Positions 19,676 to 32,304 of a stretch of 64,000 nt of DNA are shown piece after piece. Positions within the stretch are counted from its first letter, which is position 1. Each line of letters begins with the position of its first letter. Both the position numbers and the translations under genes were made by a program. The notes beneath the pieces were generated by a model, which had not been told where the DNA came from, searched no databases, and worked only from the letters and a program-made list of their open reading frames with translations. The stretch is from Paenibacillus sp. BIC5C1 (lineage in GTDB: Bacteria > Bacillota > Bacilli > Paenibacillales > Paenibacillaceae), in NCBI RefSeq assembly GCF_032399705.1, contig NZ_CP135922.1, positions 6,200,001-6,264,000 of the forward strand, given 5' to 3'.

Positions 19676-20866
19676 TTATTTTTGGATAGTTGCTACGGAA
19701 CCTGCACCTACTGTACGGCCACCTTCACGAATGGAGAACTTAGTTCCTTCTTCAATCGCGATTGGGGAGATCAGTTGAACAGTAACCGTGATGTTGTCAC
19801 CAGGCATTACCATTTCAGTACCTTCTGGCAAGTTGATGATACCAGTTACGTCAGTTGTACGGAAGTAGAACTGTGGACGGTATCCAGTGAAGAAAGGCTT
19901 ATGACGGCCACCCTCTTCTTTAGTCAAAACGTAGATTTGTGCAGAGAATTCTGTGTGTGGCTTAACAGAACCCGGTTTTGCCAAAACTTGTCCACGCTCG
20001 ATTTGAGTACGGTCAACACCACGCAGCAATGCGCCGATGTTGTCACCCGCTTGAGCGGAATCCAGCAATTTACGGAACATTTCAACGCCCGTAACTACGG
20101 ATTTTTTAGTTTCTTCAGTGATACCAACGATTTCGATCTCTTCGCCGACTTTAACAGTACCACGCTCTACACGACCTGTAGCAACAGTACCACGACCAGT
20201 GATGGAGAATACGTCCTCGACAGGCATCAAGAAAGGTTTGTCAGTTTGACGCTCAGGCAGTGGGATGTAAGTATCGATTTCTTTGAACATCTCAACGATT
20301 TTTTGAGCCCACTCACCATCAGGGTTTTGCAGAGCTTCACGAGCGGATCCACGAGTGATTGGAGTATCATCACCTGGGAACTCATATTCGTTAAGAAGGT
20401 CGCGAACTTCCATCTCAACCAATTCCAACAACTCTTCGTCTTCAACCATGTCACATTTGTTCAAGAATACAACAATGTAAGGTACGCCTACTTGACGGGA
20501 GAGCAAGATGTGCTCACGAGTTTGTGGCATTGGGCCGTCAGCTGCGGATACTACCAAGATAGCTCCGTCCATTTGTGCCGCGCCAGTGATCATGTTTTTA
20601 ACATAGTCGGCGTGACCTGGGCAGTCTACGTGAGCGTAGTGACGAGTGTCAGTTTCGTACTCAACGTGAGCTGTGGAGATTGTGATACCGCGCTCGCGCT
20701 CTTCTGGAGCTTTGTCGATTTGGTCGAATGCTACAGCAGCACCACCGTAAGTTTTGGACAATACAGTTGTGATTGCAGCAGTCAGAGTTGTTTTACCATG
20801 GTCGACGTGACCGATAGTACCAATGTTAACGTGGGGTTTATTACGTTCGTATTTAGCCTTTGCCAT
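19676..20866 (-). CDS. tuf: Elongation factor Tu
   Basis: EF-Tu carries aminoacyl-tRNA to the ribosome and hydrolyses GTP on codon recognition. The 396-residue protein has G1 [10 protein letters not shown], the switch region [14 protein letters not shown]3 [12 protein letters not shown] and G4 NKCD, then two beta-barrel domains ending [10 protein letters not shown]. The catalytic histidine follows G3 as PGHADY. It is the last gene of the str operon, 97 bases after fusA. A TATAAT-like stretch in the gap has no matching -35 box. Confidence 0.99.
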   Translation of the reverse strand: MAKAKYERNKPHVNIGTIGHVDHGKTTLTAAITTVLSKTYGGAAVAFDQIDKAPEERERGITISTAHVEYETDTRHYAHVDCPGHADYVKNMITGAAQMDGAILVVSAADGPMPQTREHILLSRQVGVPYIVVFLNKCDMVEDEELLELVEMEVRDLLNEYEFPGDDTPITRGSAREALQNPDGEWAQKIVEMFKEIDTYIPLPERQTDKPFLMPVEDVFSITGRGTVATGRVERGTVKVGEEIEIVGITEETKKSVVTGVEMFRKLLDSAQAGDNIGALLRGVDRTQIERGQVLAKPGSVKPHTEFSAQIYVLTKEEGGRHKPFFTGYRPQFYFRTTDVTGIINLPEGTEMVMPGDNITVTVQLISPIAIEEGTKFSIREGGRTVGAGSVATIQK

Positions 20867-20963
20867 TTGAACGTGGCCTCCTTAAAATTATAATTTTATG
20901 TTTTCACTAAATGAAGTGCAAAGAATTCATGACTCTTATGCACTTTCATTCAATGAGAGAAAA

Positions 20964-23042
20964 CTACTCGGTTCCTTTTGTTTTGGCAACAATCTCTTCA
21001 GCGATGCTCTTAGGAACTTCTTCATAGTGAGAAAGCTCCATGGAGAATACGCCGCGTCCTTGAGTACCGGAACGAAGAGTTGTAGAGTATCCGAACATTT
21101 CAGACAAAGGTACTTTAGCACGGATGATTTGGGCTCCACTACGGGAATCCATACCTTCGATGCGGCCACGACGGGAGTTAAGCATACCCATAACGTCACC
21201 CATGTACTCTTCTGGAACGGTTACTTCTACTTTCATGATTGGCTCAAGCAGAACTGGACTACATTTGTCTTTCGCAGCTTTCAGCGCCATTGATCCGGCA
21301 ATTTTAAATGCCATCTCGTTGGAATCGACATCATGGTAAGATCCGTCTACGATTGTAGCCTTAACGTCAACAAGCGGGAAGCCTGCAATAACGCCGTTTT
21401 TCATTTGCTCTTCGATACCTGCAAGAGCTGGTTGAATGTATTCTCTTGGTACGGAACCACCGACAACCTTACTTTCGAACTGGCTGCCTGTACCCGGCTC
21501 GAGAGGTTCGAACTCAACCCATACGTGACCGTATTGACCACGACCACCGGATTGACGAACGAATTTACCTTCAACGCGCGCTGGTGCACGGAATGTTTCA
21601 CGGTAAGCTACTTGTGGTTTACCCACAGTAGTTTCAACCTTGAACTCACGACGCATACGGTCAATGATGATATCAAGGTGAAGCTCACCCATACCTGCCA
21701 AGATTGTTTGGCCTGTTTCTTCGTCAGTATGAGCACGAAGAGTAGGATCCTCTTCAGTCAACTTACCGAGAGCAACACCCATTTTATCTTGGTCAGCTTT
21801 GGTTTTAGGTTCAACGGCGATTTCGATAACCGGATCAGGGAAGTTCATTGACTCCAGGATAACCGGATTTTTCTCATCACACAGTGTATCACCTGTACCA
21901 GTATCTTTCAAACCTACGGCAGCTGCAATGTCACCGGAGTAAACTTCAGTGATCTCTTGACGGCTGTTCGCATGCATTTGAAGGATACGACCGATACGCT
22001 CACGTTTGCCTTTAGTGGCATTCAATACGTAAGAACCGGATTGAAGAACACCGGAATATACGCGGAAGAATGTCAATTTACCAACGTAAGGGTCAGTCAT
22101 GATTTTGAAGGCCAATGCAGAGAATGGCTCCTCATCGGAAGACTTGCGAATAGCTTCAGTTCCATCTTCGAGGTGACCAGTGATCGCTGGTACATCGGTT
22201 GGAGCTGGCAAGTAGTCGATTACAGCATCCAACATCAGTTGGACACCTTTGTTACGATATGAGGAACCACAGATAACAGGGAAGATCTTAACATCTACAA
22301 CACCTTTACGGAGAGCGCCTTTGATCTCTTCAATAGAGATTTCTTCGCCTTCCAGGTATTTCATTGTCAATTCTTCGTCCAGTTCTGCGACACGCTCGAT
22401 CAATTCGTTACGGAGTTCTTCAACTTGCTCTTTGAATTCCGCAGGAATTTCTGTTTCTTCGATATTTTGACCAAGGTCATCTTTGTACATATGAGCCTTT
22501 TGTTCAACGATATCGATAATACCGATGAAATCATTTTCAGCGCCGATTGGAAGTTGAATCGCAACAGCGTTCGCTTGAAGGCGATCACGCATGTCAGATA
22601 CAACGTTCAGGAAGTCAGCACCGATGATATCCATTTTGTTTACGTAAGCGATACGAGGTACGCCGTACTTGTCAGCCTGTCTCCATACGGTTTCGGACTG
22701 AGGCTCAACGCCTTCTTTCGCACTGAATACACCAACTGCTCCGTCCAATACACGAAGGGAACGTTCAACTTCAACAGTGAAGTCAACGTGTCCCGGGGTA
22801 TCAATGATATTAACGCGGTGGCCCTTCCAAGCAGCGGTAGTCGCAGCGGAAGTAATCGTAATTCCGCGCTCCTGTTCCTGTTCCATCCAGTCCATTGTCG
22901 CAGCGCCTTCGTGAACTTCACCGATTTTGTGCGTACGGCCTGTGTAGAACAAGATCCGCTCAGTTGTAGTGGTTTTACCCGCGTCAATATGAGCCATGAT
23001 CCCGATATTACGTGTATTTTTCAAGGAGAACTCTCTTGCCAT
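20964..23042 (-). CDS. fusA: Elongation factor G
   Basis: EF-G drives translocation and, with RRF, ribosome recycling. The 692-residue product has G1 [14 protein letters not shown], switch motif [14 protein letters not shown]3 [13 protein letters not shown] and G4 NKMD, followed by domains II-V (domain IV from about 480, with [20 protein letters not shown]). The length matches the canonical housekeeping form, and it sits between rpsG and tuf as expected. Confidence 0.99.
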   Translation of the reverse strand: MAREFSLKNTRNIGIMAHIDAGKTTTTERILFYTGRTHKIGEVHEGAATMDWMEQEQERGITITSAATTAAWKGHRVNIIDTPGHVDFTVEVERSLRVLDGAVGVFSAKEGVEPQSETVWRQADKYGVPRIAYVNKMDIIGADFLNVVSDMRDRLQANAVAIQLPIGAENDFIGIIDIVEQKAHMYKDDLGQNIEETEIPAEFKEQVEELRNELIERVAELDEELTMKYLEGEEISIEEIKGALRKGVVDVKIFPVICGSSYRNKGVQLMLDAVIDYLPAPTDVPAITGHLEDGTEAIRKSSDEEPFSALAFKIMTDPYVGKLTFFRVYSGVLQSGSYVLNATKGKRERIGRILQMHANSRQEITEVYSGDIAAAVGLKDTGTGDTLCDEKNPVILESMNFPDPVIEIAVEPKTKADQDKMGVALGKLTEEDPTLRAHTDEETGQTILAGMGELHLDIIIDRMRREFKVETTVGKPQVAYRETFRAPARVEGKFVRQSGGRGQYGHVWVEFEPLEPGTGSQFESKVVGGSVPREYIQPALAGIEEQMKNGVIAGFPLVDVKATIVDGSYHDVDSNEMAFKIAGSMALKAAKDKCSPVLLEPIMKVEVTVPEEYMGDVMGMLNSRRGRIEGMDSRSGAQIIRAKVPLSEMFGYSTTLRSGTQGRGVFSMELSHYEEVPKSIAEEIVAKTKGTE

Positions 23043-23089
23043 GAATTGGGTCTCCCTTCAAAATTGAAGTTATTATTGTGAACTGAATC

Positions 23090-23560
23090 CTACCAACGGT
23101 AGTGAGCAAACGCTTTGTTCGCTTCAGCCATTTTGTGCGTGTCTTCACGTTTCTTAACGGAAGCGCCTGTGTTGTTGGAAGCGTCGATGATCTCAGCCGC
23201 CAAACGCTCTTCCATTGTTTTCTCACCGCGGTTGCGGGAGTAGTTCACGAGCCAACGTAATCCCAAAGAAGTACGTCTCTCTGGTTTTACCTCGATTGGT
23301 ACTTGGTAGTTGGCACCGCCGACACGGCGAGCTTTAACTTCCAGGACTGGCATGATATTCTTGATTGCTGCTTCAAATACTTCCATCGGGTCATTACCCG
23401 TACGTTCTTGAATCAACTTGAACGCATTATACAGAATGCTTTGAGCAACACCGCGTTTTCCGTCGAGCATGATGCGGTTGATCAAACGAGTAACCAACTT
23501 GGAGTTGTATACCGGATCTGGCAACACGTCTCTTTTCGTAACTGGACCTTTGCGTGGCAT
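23090..23560 (-). CDS. rpsG: 30S ribosomal protein S7
   Basis: S7 nucleates assembly of the small-subunit head and contacts E-site tRNA; in E. coli it represses the str operon. The 156-residue protein starts [20 protein letters not shown] and ends [14 protein letters not shown]. The 13-residue upstream extension of the frame is not homologous, and a GGGG site precedes the ATG at 23560. Confidence 0.98.
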   Translation of the reverse strand: MPRKGPVTKRDVLPDPVYNSKLVTRLINRIMLDGKRGVAQSILYNAFKLIQERTGNDPMEVFEAAIKNIMPVLEVKARRVGGANYQVPIEVKPERRTSLGLRWLVNYSRNRGEKTMEERLAAEIIDASNNTGASVKKREDTHKMAEANKAFAHYRW

Positions 23561-23647
23561 GGATATCCCCCTTTCTTTCTTGTTGAGCCGATCCAACACT
23601 TTCAGATATTAATCCAAAAGGTATATGGAATGGCTACTTATAATGTT

Positions 23648-24070
23648 TTAGGCTTTTTTAGCTTTTGGACGTTTAGCACCGTATTTCGAACGAGCTTGCA
23701 TACGGTTGTTTACGCCTGCAGTATCAAGAGCTCCACGAACGATGTGATAACGAACCCCTGCAAGGTCTTTAACTTTACCTCCGCGGATCAACACAACGCT
23801 GTGCTCTTGAAGGTTATGTCCAATTCCCGGGATATAAGCAGTTACCTCGAGACGGTTCGTCAAACGAACACGGGCATACTTACGAAGTGCAGAGTTTGGT
23901 TTACGTGGAGTCATTGTACCTACACGAGTGCAGACACCACGTTTTTGTGGGGCACTGATGTTAGTAGATTCACGTTTCAAAGCGTTGAACCCTTTTTGCA
24001 AAGCTGGCGATTTGGACTTATCAACTTTAGCTTGACGTCCTTTACGAACCAGTTGGTTAATAGTTGGCAT
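23648..24070 (-). CDS. rpsL: 30S ribosomal protein S12
   Basis: S12 lies at the decoding centre and sets accuracy and streptomycin response. The 140-residue product begins [20 protein letters not shown]. At residue 56 the codon is CGT (Arg) within [11 protein letters not shown], where B. subtilis and E. coli have Lys. At residue 104 it is GCA (Ala) within [11 protein letters not shown], where they have Pro. Both positions are known streptomycin resistance or dependence sites. Since Lys to CGT needs more than one base change, this is probably the native sequence and not a laboratory mutation. Lys101, the third classic site, is present. Confidence 0.98.
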   Translation of the reverse strand: MPTINQLVRKGRQAKVDKSKSPALQKGFNALKRESTNISAPQKRGVCTRVGTMTPRKPNSALRKYARVRLTNRLEVTAYIPGIGHNLQEHSVVLIRGGKVKDLAGVRYHIVRGALDTAGVNNRMQARSKYGAKRPKAKKA

Positions 24071-24223
24071 GTGATTGCCACCCCCTTCCTCAATTGTTCA
24101 TGTTTCTTTATAAACCTCATTACGCTAAGTCCACAGACCCAGGCGGTTCATAAAAAGACAAATGAAAAGTTTTTGCCTTGGAGAATCCCTAAAAGTTCTC
24201 GGACAAAAACGTTCCTTACTCTA

Positions 24224-24472
24224 TCATTTTGCGACAGCAGCCATTGCTGCTCCCACTCCAATCCCGCAAGCTTTGCCGAGATTTTTCATTGTGTCCACTT
24301 TCGTGCACTTCACATTATGTTGTTCACACAAGGCAATGATTTTGGAAGTGAGCTGCGGATCACTATCTTCAGCCACATAGACTTCAGCAGCCATTCCTGA
24401 CTGGACCATCCGCATGGTCTGTTTGGTACCAATTTTGACATGAGCATCTTGCAGACCTTTTTCATTAGACAT
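24224..24472 (-). CDS. L7Ae-family kink-turn binding protein
   Basis: This 82-residue protein belongs to the L7Ae/L30e/S12e family; B. subtilis has a homologue, YbxF, at the same site ahead of rpsL that binds kink-turn RNA and associates with ribosomes. Visible features are GTKQTMRMVQSGMAAEVYVA with the typical RNA-binding glycine and basic residues, and a hydrophobic C-terminal helix. The operon promoter lies 55 bases ahead. No enzyme activity is expected. Its targets here are unknown; riboswitch or rRNA kink-turns are the obvious candidates. Confidence 0.93.
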   Translation of the reverse strand: MSNEKGLQDAHVKIGTKQTMRMVQSGMAAEVYVAEDSDPQLTSKIIALCEQHNVKCTKVDTMKNLGKACGIGVGAAMAAVAK

Positions 24473-24526
24473 TGTTCATTCCTCCGAATAGGACCATATA
24501 CAATCAGCTGCCCACGCACCTTTGAT

Positions 24527-24555
24527 ATATTAGCATCTAGCGCAAGCAATGTCAA
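24527..24555 (-). promoter_or_regulatory. str operon promoter
   Basis: TTGACA (24550-24555), a 17-base spacer and TAATAT (24527-24532) with an extended TGC read on the minus strand in the gap after rpoC. Transcription would start near 24519 and run through the L7Ae-like gene, rpsL, rpsG, fusA and tuf. I see no clear rpoC terminator, so readthrough from rpoBC may add to expression. Confidence 0.85.
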
Positions 24556-24689
24556 TGCTAATCCTAAAACATTTATTTGCAAGTTTTGCTATACCGGGAA
24601 ACGTCCGTCTGTATAAAACAGTCGTCCGCCCCCTGGCATACAAAACCTTAACTCATTCTATAAAGTCAGAATAAAGTTAGCAAATCAGT

Positions 24690-27600
24690 TTAATCAACCG
24701 AAACTGGCTCAAGTTCTTCTACTGAAGATTGGCCATCTTCTGGCTCAGCAAATTTGATGCTGCGGTAACGGTTCATGCCCGTACCTGCAGGAATCAATTT
24801 ACCGATGATTACATTTTCCTTCAGACCGAGCAACTGATCGACTTTACCTTTGATCGCTGCATCTGTCAGGACACGTGTAGTTTCTTGGAACGATGCCGCT
24901 GAGAGGAAGGAGTCTGTTTCCAGGGATGCTTTCGTAATACCGAGCAGGATTGGTTTCGCAACCGCTGGCTCTTTATCACTCAGAATCGCTGTTTTGTTAG
25001 CTCTTTCGTACTCATGCGTATCCACGAACGATCCTGGCAACAACGTAGTGTCCCCTGCATCGACGATACGGATTTTACGCAACATTTGACGGATCATAAC
25101 TTCAACGTGTTTGTCATTGATTTCTACGCCTTGGTTACGGTATACGCGCTGTACTTCCTGCAAAATGTAGTTCTGTACGCCACGTACGCCTTTAATGCGC
25201 AGCATTTCTTTTGGATCGATAGAACCGTCTGTCAACTCGTCGCCTGCTTCAATTTCCATGCCTTCGCTTACGCGTACACGGGAACCGTAGGTAACAGAGT
25301 AAACTTTGGATTCTGCTTCACCTTGAATTTCGATTTCACGACGATCTTTCGCTTCGCGAATCTCTTTGACAACACCATCAATCTCACTGATTGTTGCTTG
25401 ACCCTTTGGATTACGAGCCTCAAACAACTCCTGGATACGCGGCAAACCTTGCGTAATATCGTCTCCGGCTACACCACCGGTGTGGAACGTACGCATTGTC
25501 AACTGTGTTCCTGGCTCACCAATGGATTGTGCTGCGATAATACCAACTGCTTCACCGATTTCCACGTGTTTACCAGTCGCCAAGTTACGACCATAACACT
25601 TCTTGCAGACACCGTGACGAGCACGGCAGCTGAGTACGGAACGGATTTGCAATTTGGTTACGCCAGCTTTGATGATTGCCTCTGCTTTATCGGAATCAAT
25701 CAGCTCATTGCGGTGTGCAATAACTTCTTTTGTTTCCGGATGACGAACAGTTTCGAAGCAGTATCTGCCTTCAATACGGTCGTAAAGATCCTCAATAACC
25801 TCTTTACCATCTTGGATACGACTTACCGTAAAGCCTTTATCTGTACCACAATCATCTTCACGCACGATCACGTCTTGTGCCACGTCTACGAGACGACGAG
25901 TCAGGTAACCTGAATCCGCTGTACGCAGGGCCGTATCGGCCAAACCTTTACGGGCACCGTGAGTCGAGATGAAGTACTCGAGTACCGTCAGACCTTCACG
26001 GAAGTTCGATTTGATTGGGAGTTCAATGATTCGACCGGATGGGTTGGCCATCAGACCACGCATACCGCCCAATTGGGTGATTTGCGATTTGTTACCCCGT
26101 GCTTTGGAGTCAACCATCATCATGATGGAGTTATAACGATCCATCGATTTCATCAGAATCTCGGTGATATCATCTTTCGATTTCGACCAGATATCAATGA
26201 TGCGGTCATAGCGCTCTTCGTTCGTAATCAGACCACGACGGTACTGATTCGTAACGATTTGTGCTTTTTCTTCCGACTGTCTAAGAATTTCGGTTTTCTC
26301 TTCCGGAACGATAACATCCGATACCGCAACCGTAATACCGGCGCGAGTGGAGTATGTGAATCCGAGTTGTTTGATTTTATCCAAAATAACGGCTGTTTCC
26401 GTTGTATGATAAATTTCAAAACAACGTGCGATGATCGAACCGAGATATTCTTTACCGACACCACCAGCCAAAGGAGCGTTCATAATCGCTTCTCTAAGGT
26501 CAGCACCCTTCTCATAAACAAATGAATGCTCAGCTGTACCCTGGTAAAGGTTCGCACGAGTTGCATCATTGATGTAAGGGAAGCTTGCCGGGAAGATTTC
26601 GTTAAAGATGATTTTGCCGACAGTAGTCAGCAACATTGCATCTTGTTGTTCATCGGTAAAGCTTGTTTTGCCAAGCGCTCTAACCGGGATCGCTACACGT
26701 GCATGCAAACCAGCAGTTCCACGTTGGTACGCGGATACAGCTTCGTTTACCGTGCGCAAAATCATACCTGTTCCTTTTTCTTCCTTGTTGTCCATGGTCA
26801 GGTAGTAAGAACCAAGCACCATATCCTGGGAAGGGGTAACAACCGGTTTACCGTCTTTCGGGTTCAAAATGTTACCTGATGCCAGCATCAGGATACGTGC
26901 TTCTGCTTGAGCTTCAGCAGACAATGGAACGTGCACGGCCATTTGGTCACCGTCAAAGTCGGCATTGTAAGCCGTACATACGAGCGGGTGAAGACGGATG
27001 GCTTTACCTTCAACGAGAATCGGTTCAAATGCTTGAATACCGAGTCTGTGAAGTGTAGGGGCACGGTTCAACAGAACCGGGTGCTCCTTAATTACTTCTT
27101 CAAGAACATCCCATACTTCAGGACTTACACGCTCAACTTTACGTTTAGCGCTCTTGATGTTGTGGGCAAGCCCTTTATTTACAAGCTCTTTCATAACGAA
27201 AGGCTTGAACAATTCAAGTGCCATATCTTTAGGCAGACCACACTGATACATTTTCAGATAAGGTCCAACTACGATAACGGAACGACCGGAATAGTCAACC
27301 CGTTTACCGAGCAAGTTCTGACGGAAACGTCCTTGTTTACCTTTCAGCATGTGGCTGAGGGATTTCAAAGGACGGTTACCAGGACCCGTTACAGGGCGTC
27401 CACGACGGCCGTTGTCGATCAATGCGTCAACAGCTTCCTGCAGCATCCGTTTTTCATTTTGCACGATAATGTCTGGCGCGCCAAGGTCAAGCAAACGTTT
27501 CAAACGGTTGTTCCGGTTGATTACACGGCGATACAGGTCATTCAGGTCAGACGTTGCAAAACGTCCACCATCCAGCTGTACCATTGGACGAAGTTCCGGC

Positions 27601-28304
27601 GGGATAACAGGAAGTACATCCATGATCATCCACTCAGGTTTATTACCTGAGTTGCGGAATGCTTCGATAACTTCCAAACGTTTAATCGCACGGTTACGAC
27701 GTTGTCCTTGTGCAGTGCGGAGCTCTTCCTTCAGGAATTCAAGCTCTTTATCCACATCAAGGTCTTGAAGCAGTTTTTTAACCGCTTCTGCACCCATACC
27801 AGCCTGGAATCCATATCCGTATTTCTCACGGTAGCTGCGGTATTCTTTCTCGGACAACAGCTGTTTTTTCTCCAGTGGAGTTTCTCCTGGATCAGTTACT
27901 ACATATGATGCAAAATAAATAATCTCCTCGAGAGATCTTGGAGACATATCCAAAGCGAGACCCATGCGGCTCGGAATACCTTTGAAGTACCAGATATGCG
28001 ATACCGGAGCAGCGAGCTCAATATGGCCCATCCGTTCGCGGCGTACTTTCGCACGTGTCACTTCAACGCCACAACGATCACAGACAACGCCTTTATAACG
28101 GACGCGTTTGTATTTACCGCAATGACATTCCCAGTCTTTTGTAGGGCCAAAAATCTTTTCGCAGAACAGCCCTTCTTTTTCCGGTTTCAACGTACGATAG
28201 TTGATCGTTTCCGGTTTTTTCACTTCTCCGCGGGACCAAGAACGAATTTTTTCTGGGGAAGCAAGCCCGATCTTCATGTATTCGAAATTGTTGACGTCCA
28301 ACAA
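24690..28304 (-). CDS. rpoC: DNA-directed RNA polymerase subunit beta'
   Basis: Beta' forms half of the polymerase active-site cleft. The 1204-residue product has the N-terminal zinc site ([20 protein letters not shown]), the catalytic [16 protein letters not shown] with its three magnesium aspartates, the bridge and trigger regions ([20 protein letters not shown]), and a second zinc site ([16 protein letters not shown]). The start is TTG at 28302-28304, reading [12 protein letters not shown] as in B. subtilis, with GGAGGG about 8 bases upstream; the seven residues encoded ahead of it in frame cover that site. It follows rpoB after 112 bases. Confidence 0.98.
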   Translation of the reverse strand: MLDVNNFEYMKIGLASPEKIRSWSRGEVKKPETINYRTLKPEKEGLFCEKIFGPTKDWECHCGKYKRVRYKGVVCDRCGVEVTRAKVRRERMGHIELAAPVSHIWYFKGIPSRMGLALDMSPRSLEEIIYFASYVVTDPGETPLEKKQLLSEKEYRSYREKYGYGFQAGMGAEAVKKLLQDLDVDKELEFLKEELRTAQGQRRNRAIKRLEVIEAFRNSGNKPEWMIMDVLPVIPPELRPMVQLDGGRFATSDLNDLYRRVINRNNRLKRLLDLGAPDIIVQNEKRMLQEAVDALIDNGRRGRPVTGPGNRPLKSLSHMLKGKQGRFRQNLLGKRVDYSGRSVIVVGPYLKMYQCGLPKDMALELFKPFVMKELVNKGLAHNIKSAKRKVERVSPEVWDVLEEVIKEHPVLLNRAPTLHRLGIQAFEPILVEGKAIRLHPLVCTAYNADFDGDQMAVHVPLSAEAQAEARILMLASGNILNPKDGKPVVTPSQDMVLGSYYLTMDNKEEKGTGMILRTVNEAVSAYQRGTAGLHARVAIPVRALGKTSFTDEQQDAMLLTTVGKIIFNEIFPASFPYINDATRANLYQGTAEHSFVYEKGADLREAIMNAPLAGGVGKEYLGSIIARCFEIYHTTETAVILDKIKQLGFTYSTRAGITVAVSDVIVPEEKTEILRQSEEKAQIVTNQYRRGLITNEERYDRIIDIWSKSKDDITEILMKSMDRYNSIMMMVDSKARGNKSQITQLGGMRGLMANPSGRIIELPIKSNFREGLTVLEYFISTHGARKGLADTALRTADSGYLTRRLVDVAQDVIVREDDCGTDKGFTVSRIQDGKEVIEDLYDRIEGRYCFETVRHPETKEVIAHRNELIDSDKAEAIIKAGVTKLQIRSVLSCRARHGVCKKCYGRNLATGKHVEIGEAVGIIAAQSIGEPGTQLTMRTFHTGGVAGDDITQGLPRIQELFEARNPKGQATISEIDGVVKEIREAKDRREIEIQGEAESKVYSVTYGSRVRVSEGMEIEAGDELTDGSIDPKEMLRIKGVRGVQNYILQEVQRVYRNQGVEINDKHVEVMIRQMLRKIRIVDAGDTTLLPGSFVDTHEYERANKTAILSDKEPAVAKPILLGITKASLETDSFLSAASFQETTRVLTDAAIKGKVDQLLGLKENVIIGKLIPAGTGMNRYRSIKFAEPEDGQSSVEELEPVSVD

Positions 28305-28416
28305 GGAGCAACCCTCCTTAACCAAGTCCTGTATTCTAGGTTACGCCCCCTCCGGCCGAAGCCGGAGCAAGACGCGAGCCTGATGAAAAACGCCGGTCAT
28401 CATGCGCCCGAAGCGG

Positions 28417-31400
28417 TTACTCCGCTCCGACCTCTGTACCCTCAAGGTTGAGGCTGAGCTTATCGCTCGCAGCGTCATCTTCATCGTCCATTTCTTTCAT
28501 TTCAATCTCTTGCTCATCTTCGCTCAAAATCTTAACGTCCATACCCAAGCTTTGCAGCTCTTTGATCAATACTTTGAATGATTCAGGAACACCAGGTTCA
28601 GGAACATTCTCGCCTTTGACGATGGACTCATACGTTTTCACCCGACCTACAACATCATCGGACTTAACAGTCAAGATTTCTTGCAGTGTATAGGCCGCAC
28701 CATAAGCCTCAAGCGCCCATACTTCCATCTCCCCGAAACGTTGTCCACCGAACTGGGCTTTACCACCCAGAGGCTGTTGCGTAACGAGTGAGTAAGGACC
28801 TGTGGAACGAGCATGGATTTTATCGTCAACCATGTGCGCCAGCTTGATCATATGCATGACGCCGACAGTAACTTCACGTTCGAACTCTTCTCCCGTACGA
28901 CCATCGTACAGAACGGTTTTACCATTTCGCTGCATACCTGCTTCTTCCATCGTATCGAAGACGTCATACTCCTTCGCTCCGTCGAATACAGGAGTAGCTA
29001 CGTGAATACCGAGCTGCATGGCCGCCATACCCAAGTGAACTTCAAGCACTTGACCGATGTTCATCCGGGAAGGTACGCCCAGCGGGTTAAGAACGATTTG
29101 AACTGGTGTACCGTCCGGCAGGAAAGGCATATCTTCTTCCGGCAGGATACGGGCCACGACCCCTTTGTTACCGTGACGTCCGGCCATTTTATCACCCTCG
29201 GAAATTTTCCGTTTTTGAGCGATATAGACACGAACGAGTTGGTTAACACCTGGAGGCAGTTCATCACCGTTTTCACGGGTAAAGACTTTAACATCAACTA
29301 CGATACCGTCAGTACCGTGAGGTACACGCAGGGAAGTATCACGTACTTCACGCGCTTTCTCACCGAAGATCGCATGCAGGAGACGTTCTTCTGCAGTCAG
29401 TTCCGTTACACCTTTTGGTGTTACTTTACCAACCAGAATGTCACCAGCACTGATTTCAGCACCGATACGGATAATACCGCGCTCATCCAGATTACGCAGC
29501 GCTTCTTCCCCTACGTTCGGGATATCACGTGTAATCTCTTCAGGTCCGAGCTTAGTATCACGTGCTTCAGACTCATACTCCTCGATATGAATGGATGTAT
29601 ACACATCTTCTTTAACGAGTTTTTCGCTGAGCAAGATCGCATCCTCGTAGTTGTAACCTTCCCAAGTCATGAAGGCAACTACTACGTTACGTCCCAATGC
29701 CAATTCACCCATTTCCGTCGAAGGACCGTCTGCAAGGATGTCGCCAGCTTTGACAACAGCACCTCTTTTGACAATCGGACGTTGGTTAATGCATGTTCCT
29801 TGGTTCGAACGCATAAATTTGTGTAATTTATATTTAACGATATCGCCTTTGACTTCTTGACCATCAACTTCTTCTACGCGACGCAACCAAATCTCATTCG
29901 CAGAAGAACGTTCAATAATCCCGTCATATTTGGAGACAATACATACACCGGAATCTTTCGCGGCTTTATGTTCCATACCTGTTCCGACCAGCGGAGCTTT
30001 AGGAATCAAGAGTGGAACGGCTTGCCGCTGCATGTTCGATCCCATGAGCGCACGGTTGGAGTCATCGTTCTCAAGGAACGGAATGAGCGCTGTAGCGACA
30101 GATACAACTTGCTTAGGAGATACGTCCATATAGTCAACACGTTCACTCGGCATCGTAAGGATGTTATCCGACTGCTTGTTGTAACGTACAATGATCGCTT
30201 CTTCAGCAAAAGTACTGTCTTCATTCAGCTTCGCATTCGCTTGTGCGATGACATAGTTGTCCTCTTCGTCTGCTGTCAGGTAATCGATTTGCTCGGTTAC
30301 GACACCAGTCTTCGGATCTACCCAGCGATAAGGAGCTTCAATGAATCCATATTCGTTCACACGGGCAAATGTCGACAGGGAGTTGATCAAACCAATGTTT
30401 GGTCCCTCTGGTGTCTCGATTGGACACATCCGGCCATAGTGGGATGGATGCACGTCACGGACTTCCATGCCGGCACGCTCACGTGTCAAACCACCCGGTC
30501 CGAGTGCAGACAGACGGCGTTTATGCGTCAACTCACCCAGCGGGTTCGTTTGATCCATAAACTGTGACAATTGGGAGCTACCGAAGAATTCTTTAATGGA
30601 TGCAATAACAGGACGTATGTTAATCAAAGCCTGAGGCGTGATTACGTTAGCATCCTGAATGGACATTCTCTCACGAACTACACGTTCCATACGGGATAAA
30701 CCGATACGGAATTGGTTTTGCAAGAGTTCACCAACCGAGCGGAGACGACGGTTACCCAGGTGATCGATATCATCTGTGCTTCCGATGCCATGCAGAAGGT
30801 TAATGAAGTAACTGATGGAGGAAATGATATCAGCCGGTGTAACGTTCTTCACTGATTTATCAATGTTAGCATTGGCAATCAGTTTAACGACCTTACCATC
30901 CTCAATTGGTGAAAACACATCAATTGTTTGCATCGGGATATCATTGGCATCCAAAACGCCGTTAGCAACGTGATATGTGCGGAAACCAACACTCTTCTCT
31001 AGTTGCGGCATGATTTCATCCAACAGACGACGGTCTATCATTTGACCTGCTTCAGCGATAATTTCGCCAGTTTCGGTATCTACAAGAGACTCAGCCAAAC
31101 GTTGGTTGAACAAACGGTTTTTGATGTGCAGCTTTTTGTTGATTTTGTAACGACCTACATTAGCTAGGTCATAACGTTTTGGATCAAAGAAACGAGCTAC
31201 GAGCAAGCTTTTCGCATTATCCAGCGTTGGTGGCTCGCCCGGACGAAGACGCTCATAAATCTCAATCAGCGCTTTCTCCGTTGAATCCGTATTGTCTTTG
31301 TCCAGTGTATTGCGGATATATTCGTCATTACCGAGCAGATCCAGAATCTCAGCGTCTGTGCCAAAACCAAGTGCACGCAGGAGAACCGTCACCGGTATTT

Positions 31401-31962
31401 TACGTGTACGGTCGATCCGGACGTAAACAACATCCTTCGCGTCCATCTCCAGTTCGAGCCAAGCGCCGCGGTTAGGAATAACTGTAGCGGTATACGTTTT
31501 TTTGGCGTTTTTATCTACTTTGGTACTGAAGTAAACGCTAGGAGAGCGAACCAACTGGCTGACAATAACCCGTTCCGCACCATTAATAATAAATGTGCCG
31601 GTGTCGGTCATCAGCGGGAAATCTCCCATGAATACTTCCTGCTCTTTGACTTCGCCGGTTTCCTTATTAATGAGCCGGACTTTGACCCGAAGCGGTGCTG
31701 CATAAGTAACGTCACGCTCTTTCGCGTCGTCTACTGTATACTTCGGTTCACCGAGACTGTAATCGATAAATTCCAAAATCAAGTTACCTGTAAAATCCTG
31801 GATCGGCGAGATATCCTGGAACATTTCGCGCAACCCTTCCTCCAAAAACCAATCGTAAGATTTTTGTTGGATTTCAATCAGGTTCGGAACTTCGAGTATC
31901 TCGTTAATTCGTGCATAACTGCGCCGAGTGCGTCGACCATATTGAACAAGATGTCCTGCCAA
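28417..31962 (-). CDS. rpoB: DNA-directed RNA polymerase subunit beta
   Basis: Beta carries the rifampicin pocket and much of the active cleft. The 1181-residue product starts [20 protein letters not shown] from a TTG codon with AGGGGTGA 7 bases upstream; a TTG six codons earlier overlaps that site. The rifampicin region reads [20 protein letters not shown] then [10 protein letters not shown], with the usual Gln, Asp, His, Arg and Ser residues intact, so the target is of sensitive type. The Gly in NPLG is Ala in B. subtilis. The acidic C-terminus ends with about 25 poorly conserved residues. Confidence 0.98.
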   Translation of the reverse strand: MAGHLVQYGRRTRRSYARINEILEVPNLIEIQQKSYDWFLEEGLREMFQDISPIQDFTGNLILEFIDYSLGEPKYTVDDAKERDVTYAAPLRVKVRLINKETGEVKEQEVFMGDFPLMTDTGTFIINGAERVIVSQLVRSPSVYFSTKVDKNAKKTYTATVIPNRGAWLELEMDAKDVVYVRIDRTRKIPVTVLLRALGFGTDAEILDLLGNDEYIRNTLDKDNTDSTEKALIEIYERLRPGEPPTLDNAKSLLVARFFDPKRYDLANVGRYKINKKLHIKNRLFNQRLAESLVDTETGEIIAEAGQMIDRRLLDEIMPQLEKSVGFRTYHVANGVLDANDIPMQTIDVFSPIEDGKVVKLIANANIDKSVKNVTPADIISSISYFINLLHGIGSTDDIDHLGNRRLRSVGELLQNQFRIGLSRMERVVRERMSIQDANVITPQALINIRPVIASIKEFFGSSQLSQFMDQTNPLGELTHKRRLSALGPGGLTRERAGMEVRDVHPSHYGRMCPIETPEGPNIGLINSLSTFARVNEYGFIEAPYRWVDPKTGVVTEQIDYLTADEEDNYVIAQANAKLNEDSTFAEEAIIVRYNKQSDNILTMPSERVDYMDVSPKQVVSVATALIPFLENDDSNRALMGSNMQRQAVPLLIPKAPLVGTGMEHKAAKDSGVCIVSKYDGIIERSSANEIWLRRVEEVDGQEVKGDIVKYKLHKFMRSNQGTCINQRPIVKRGAVVKAGDILADGPSTEMGELALGRNVVVAFMTWEGYNYEDAILLSEKLVKEDVYTSIHIEEYESEARDTKLGPEEITRDIPNVGEEALRNLDERGIIRIGAEISAGDILVGKVTPKGVTELTAEERLLHAIFGEKAREVRDTSLRVPHGTDGIVVDVKVFTRENGDELPPGVNQLVRVYIAQKRKISEGDKMAGRHGNKGVVARILPEEDMPFLPDGTPVQIVLNPLGVPSRMNIGQVLEVHLGMAAMQLGIHVATPVFDGAKEYDVFDTMEEAGMQRNGKTVLYDGRTGEEFEREVTVGVMHMIKLAHMVDDKIHARSTGPYSLVTQQPLGGKAQFGGQRFGEMEVWALEAYGAAYTLQEILTVKSDDVVGRVKTYESIVKGENVPEPGVPESFKVLIKELQSLGMDVKILSEDEQEIEMKEMDDEDDAASDKLSLNLEGTEVGAE

Positions 31963-32070
31963 CTTAAACTCACCCCTCAATGTCTACTCACTTTAAAAAT
32001 TTCGTTGCGAACCTCTGTTTGTAACCTTATAATGGTACACATACAGAGCAAAGCAATGCATCCACAAATA

Positions 32071-32109
32071 AAGAAAAGCCCTTACTCGAATGTCGTTCGA
32101 AAAAAGAGC
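32071..32109 (-). terminator. Attenuator-like hairpin in the rpoB leader
   Basis: On the minus strand GCTCTT (32104-32109) pairs with AAGGGC (32078-32083), and TCGAA (32096-32100) with TTCGA (32086-32090), with an internal bulge. TTTTCTTT follows directly. It lies about 110 bases before the rpoB start and well inside the transcript from the promoter at 32276-32304. It may trim readthrough from rplJL or regulate rpoBC by attenuation. Confidence 0.6.
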
Positions 32110-32176
32110 AACTTTGATCGGCGGATGTCTTTCCAAATCATACTTATCCCCAGTTTGCCCAAAATGTACATATTAT

Positions 32177-32211
32177 ACGCCAAACGTAGGCATAATAAGC
32201 CCGTTCGGCGT
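32177..32211 (-). repeat. Inverted repeat ahead of rpoB, overlapping a -10-like box
   Basis: Arms ACGCC-N-AACG and CGTT-N-GGCGT pair around a central GGC/GCC. On the minus strand it runs directly into TATAAT (32172-32177), whose -35 position (GCTTAT) is poor. It has no T run after it on either strand, so it is not a terminator. It could be an operator over a second promoter, or an RNA hairpin in the long rpoB leader. Confidence 0.55.
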
Positions 32212-32275
32212 AAAAAAGGTTGACATTTTTAGTTAGCTAAAGCCAAATAGGGCATCTTAATACTGACATTTTACA

Positions 32276-32304
32276 ATAATACCACGGCCTGAATTTCAAG
32301 TCAA
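32276..32304 (-). promoter_or_regulatory. Promoter upstream of rpoB
   Basis: TTGACT (32299-32304), a 17-base spacer and TATTAT (32276-32281) read on the minus strand, 50 bases after the methyltransferase gene. The leader to rpoB would be about 305 bases and contains the inverted repeat and attenuator-like hairpin. The rest of the 31963-32354 gap holds no gene I can support. Confidence 0.75.

Noticed and set aside
24560..24660. Possible rpoC terminator (repeated GTCCG/CTGT elements near 24600-24635)
   Set aside because: The arms do not pair over more than four or five bases, and no T run follows.
30541..30660. Possible rifampicin resistance change in RpoB (NPLG instead of NPLA)
   Set aside because: The key contact residues are unchanged, and small-residue variation at this position is natural among species.
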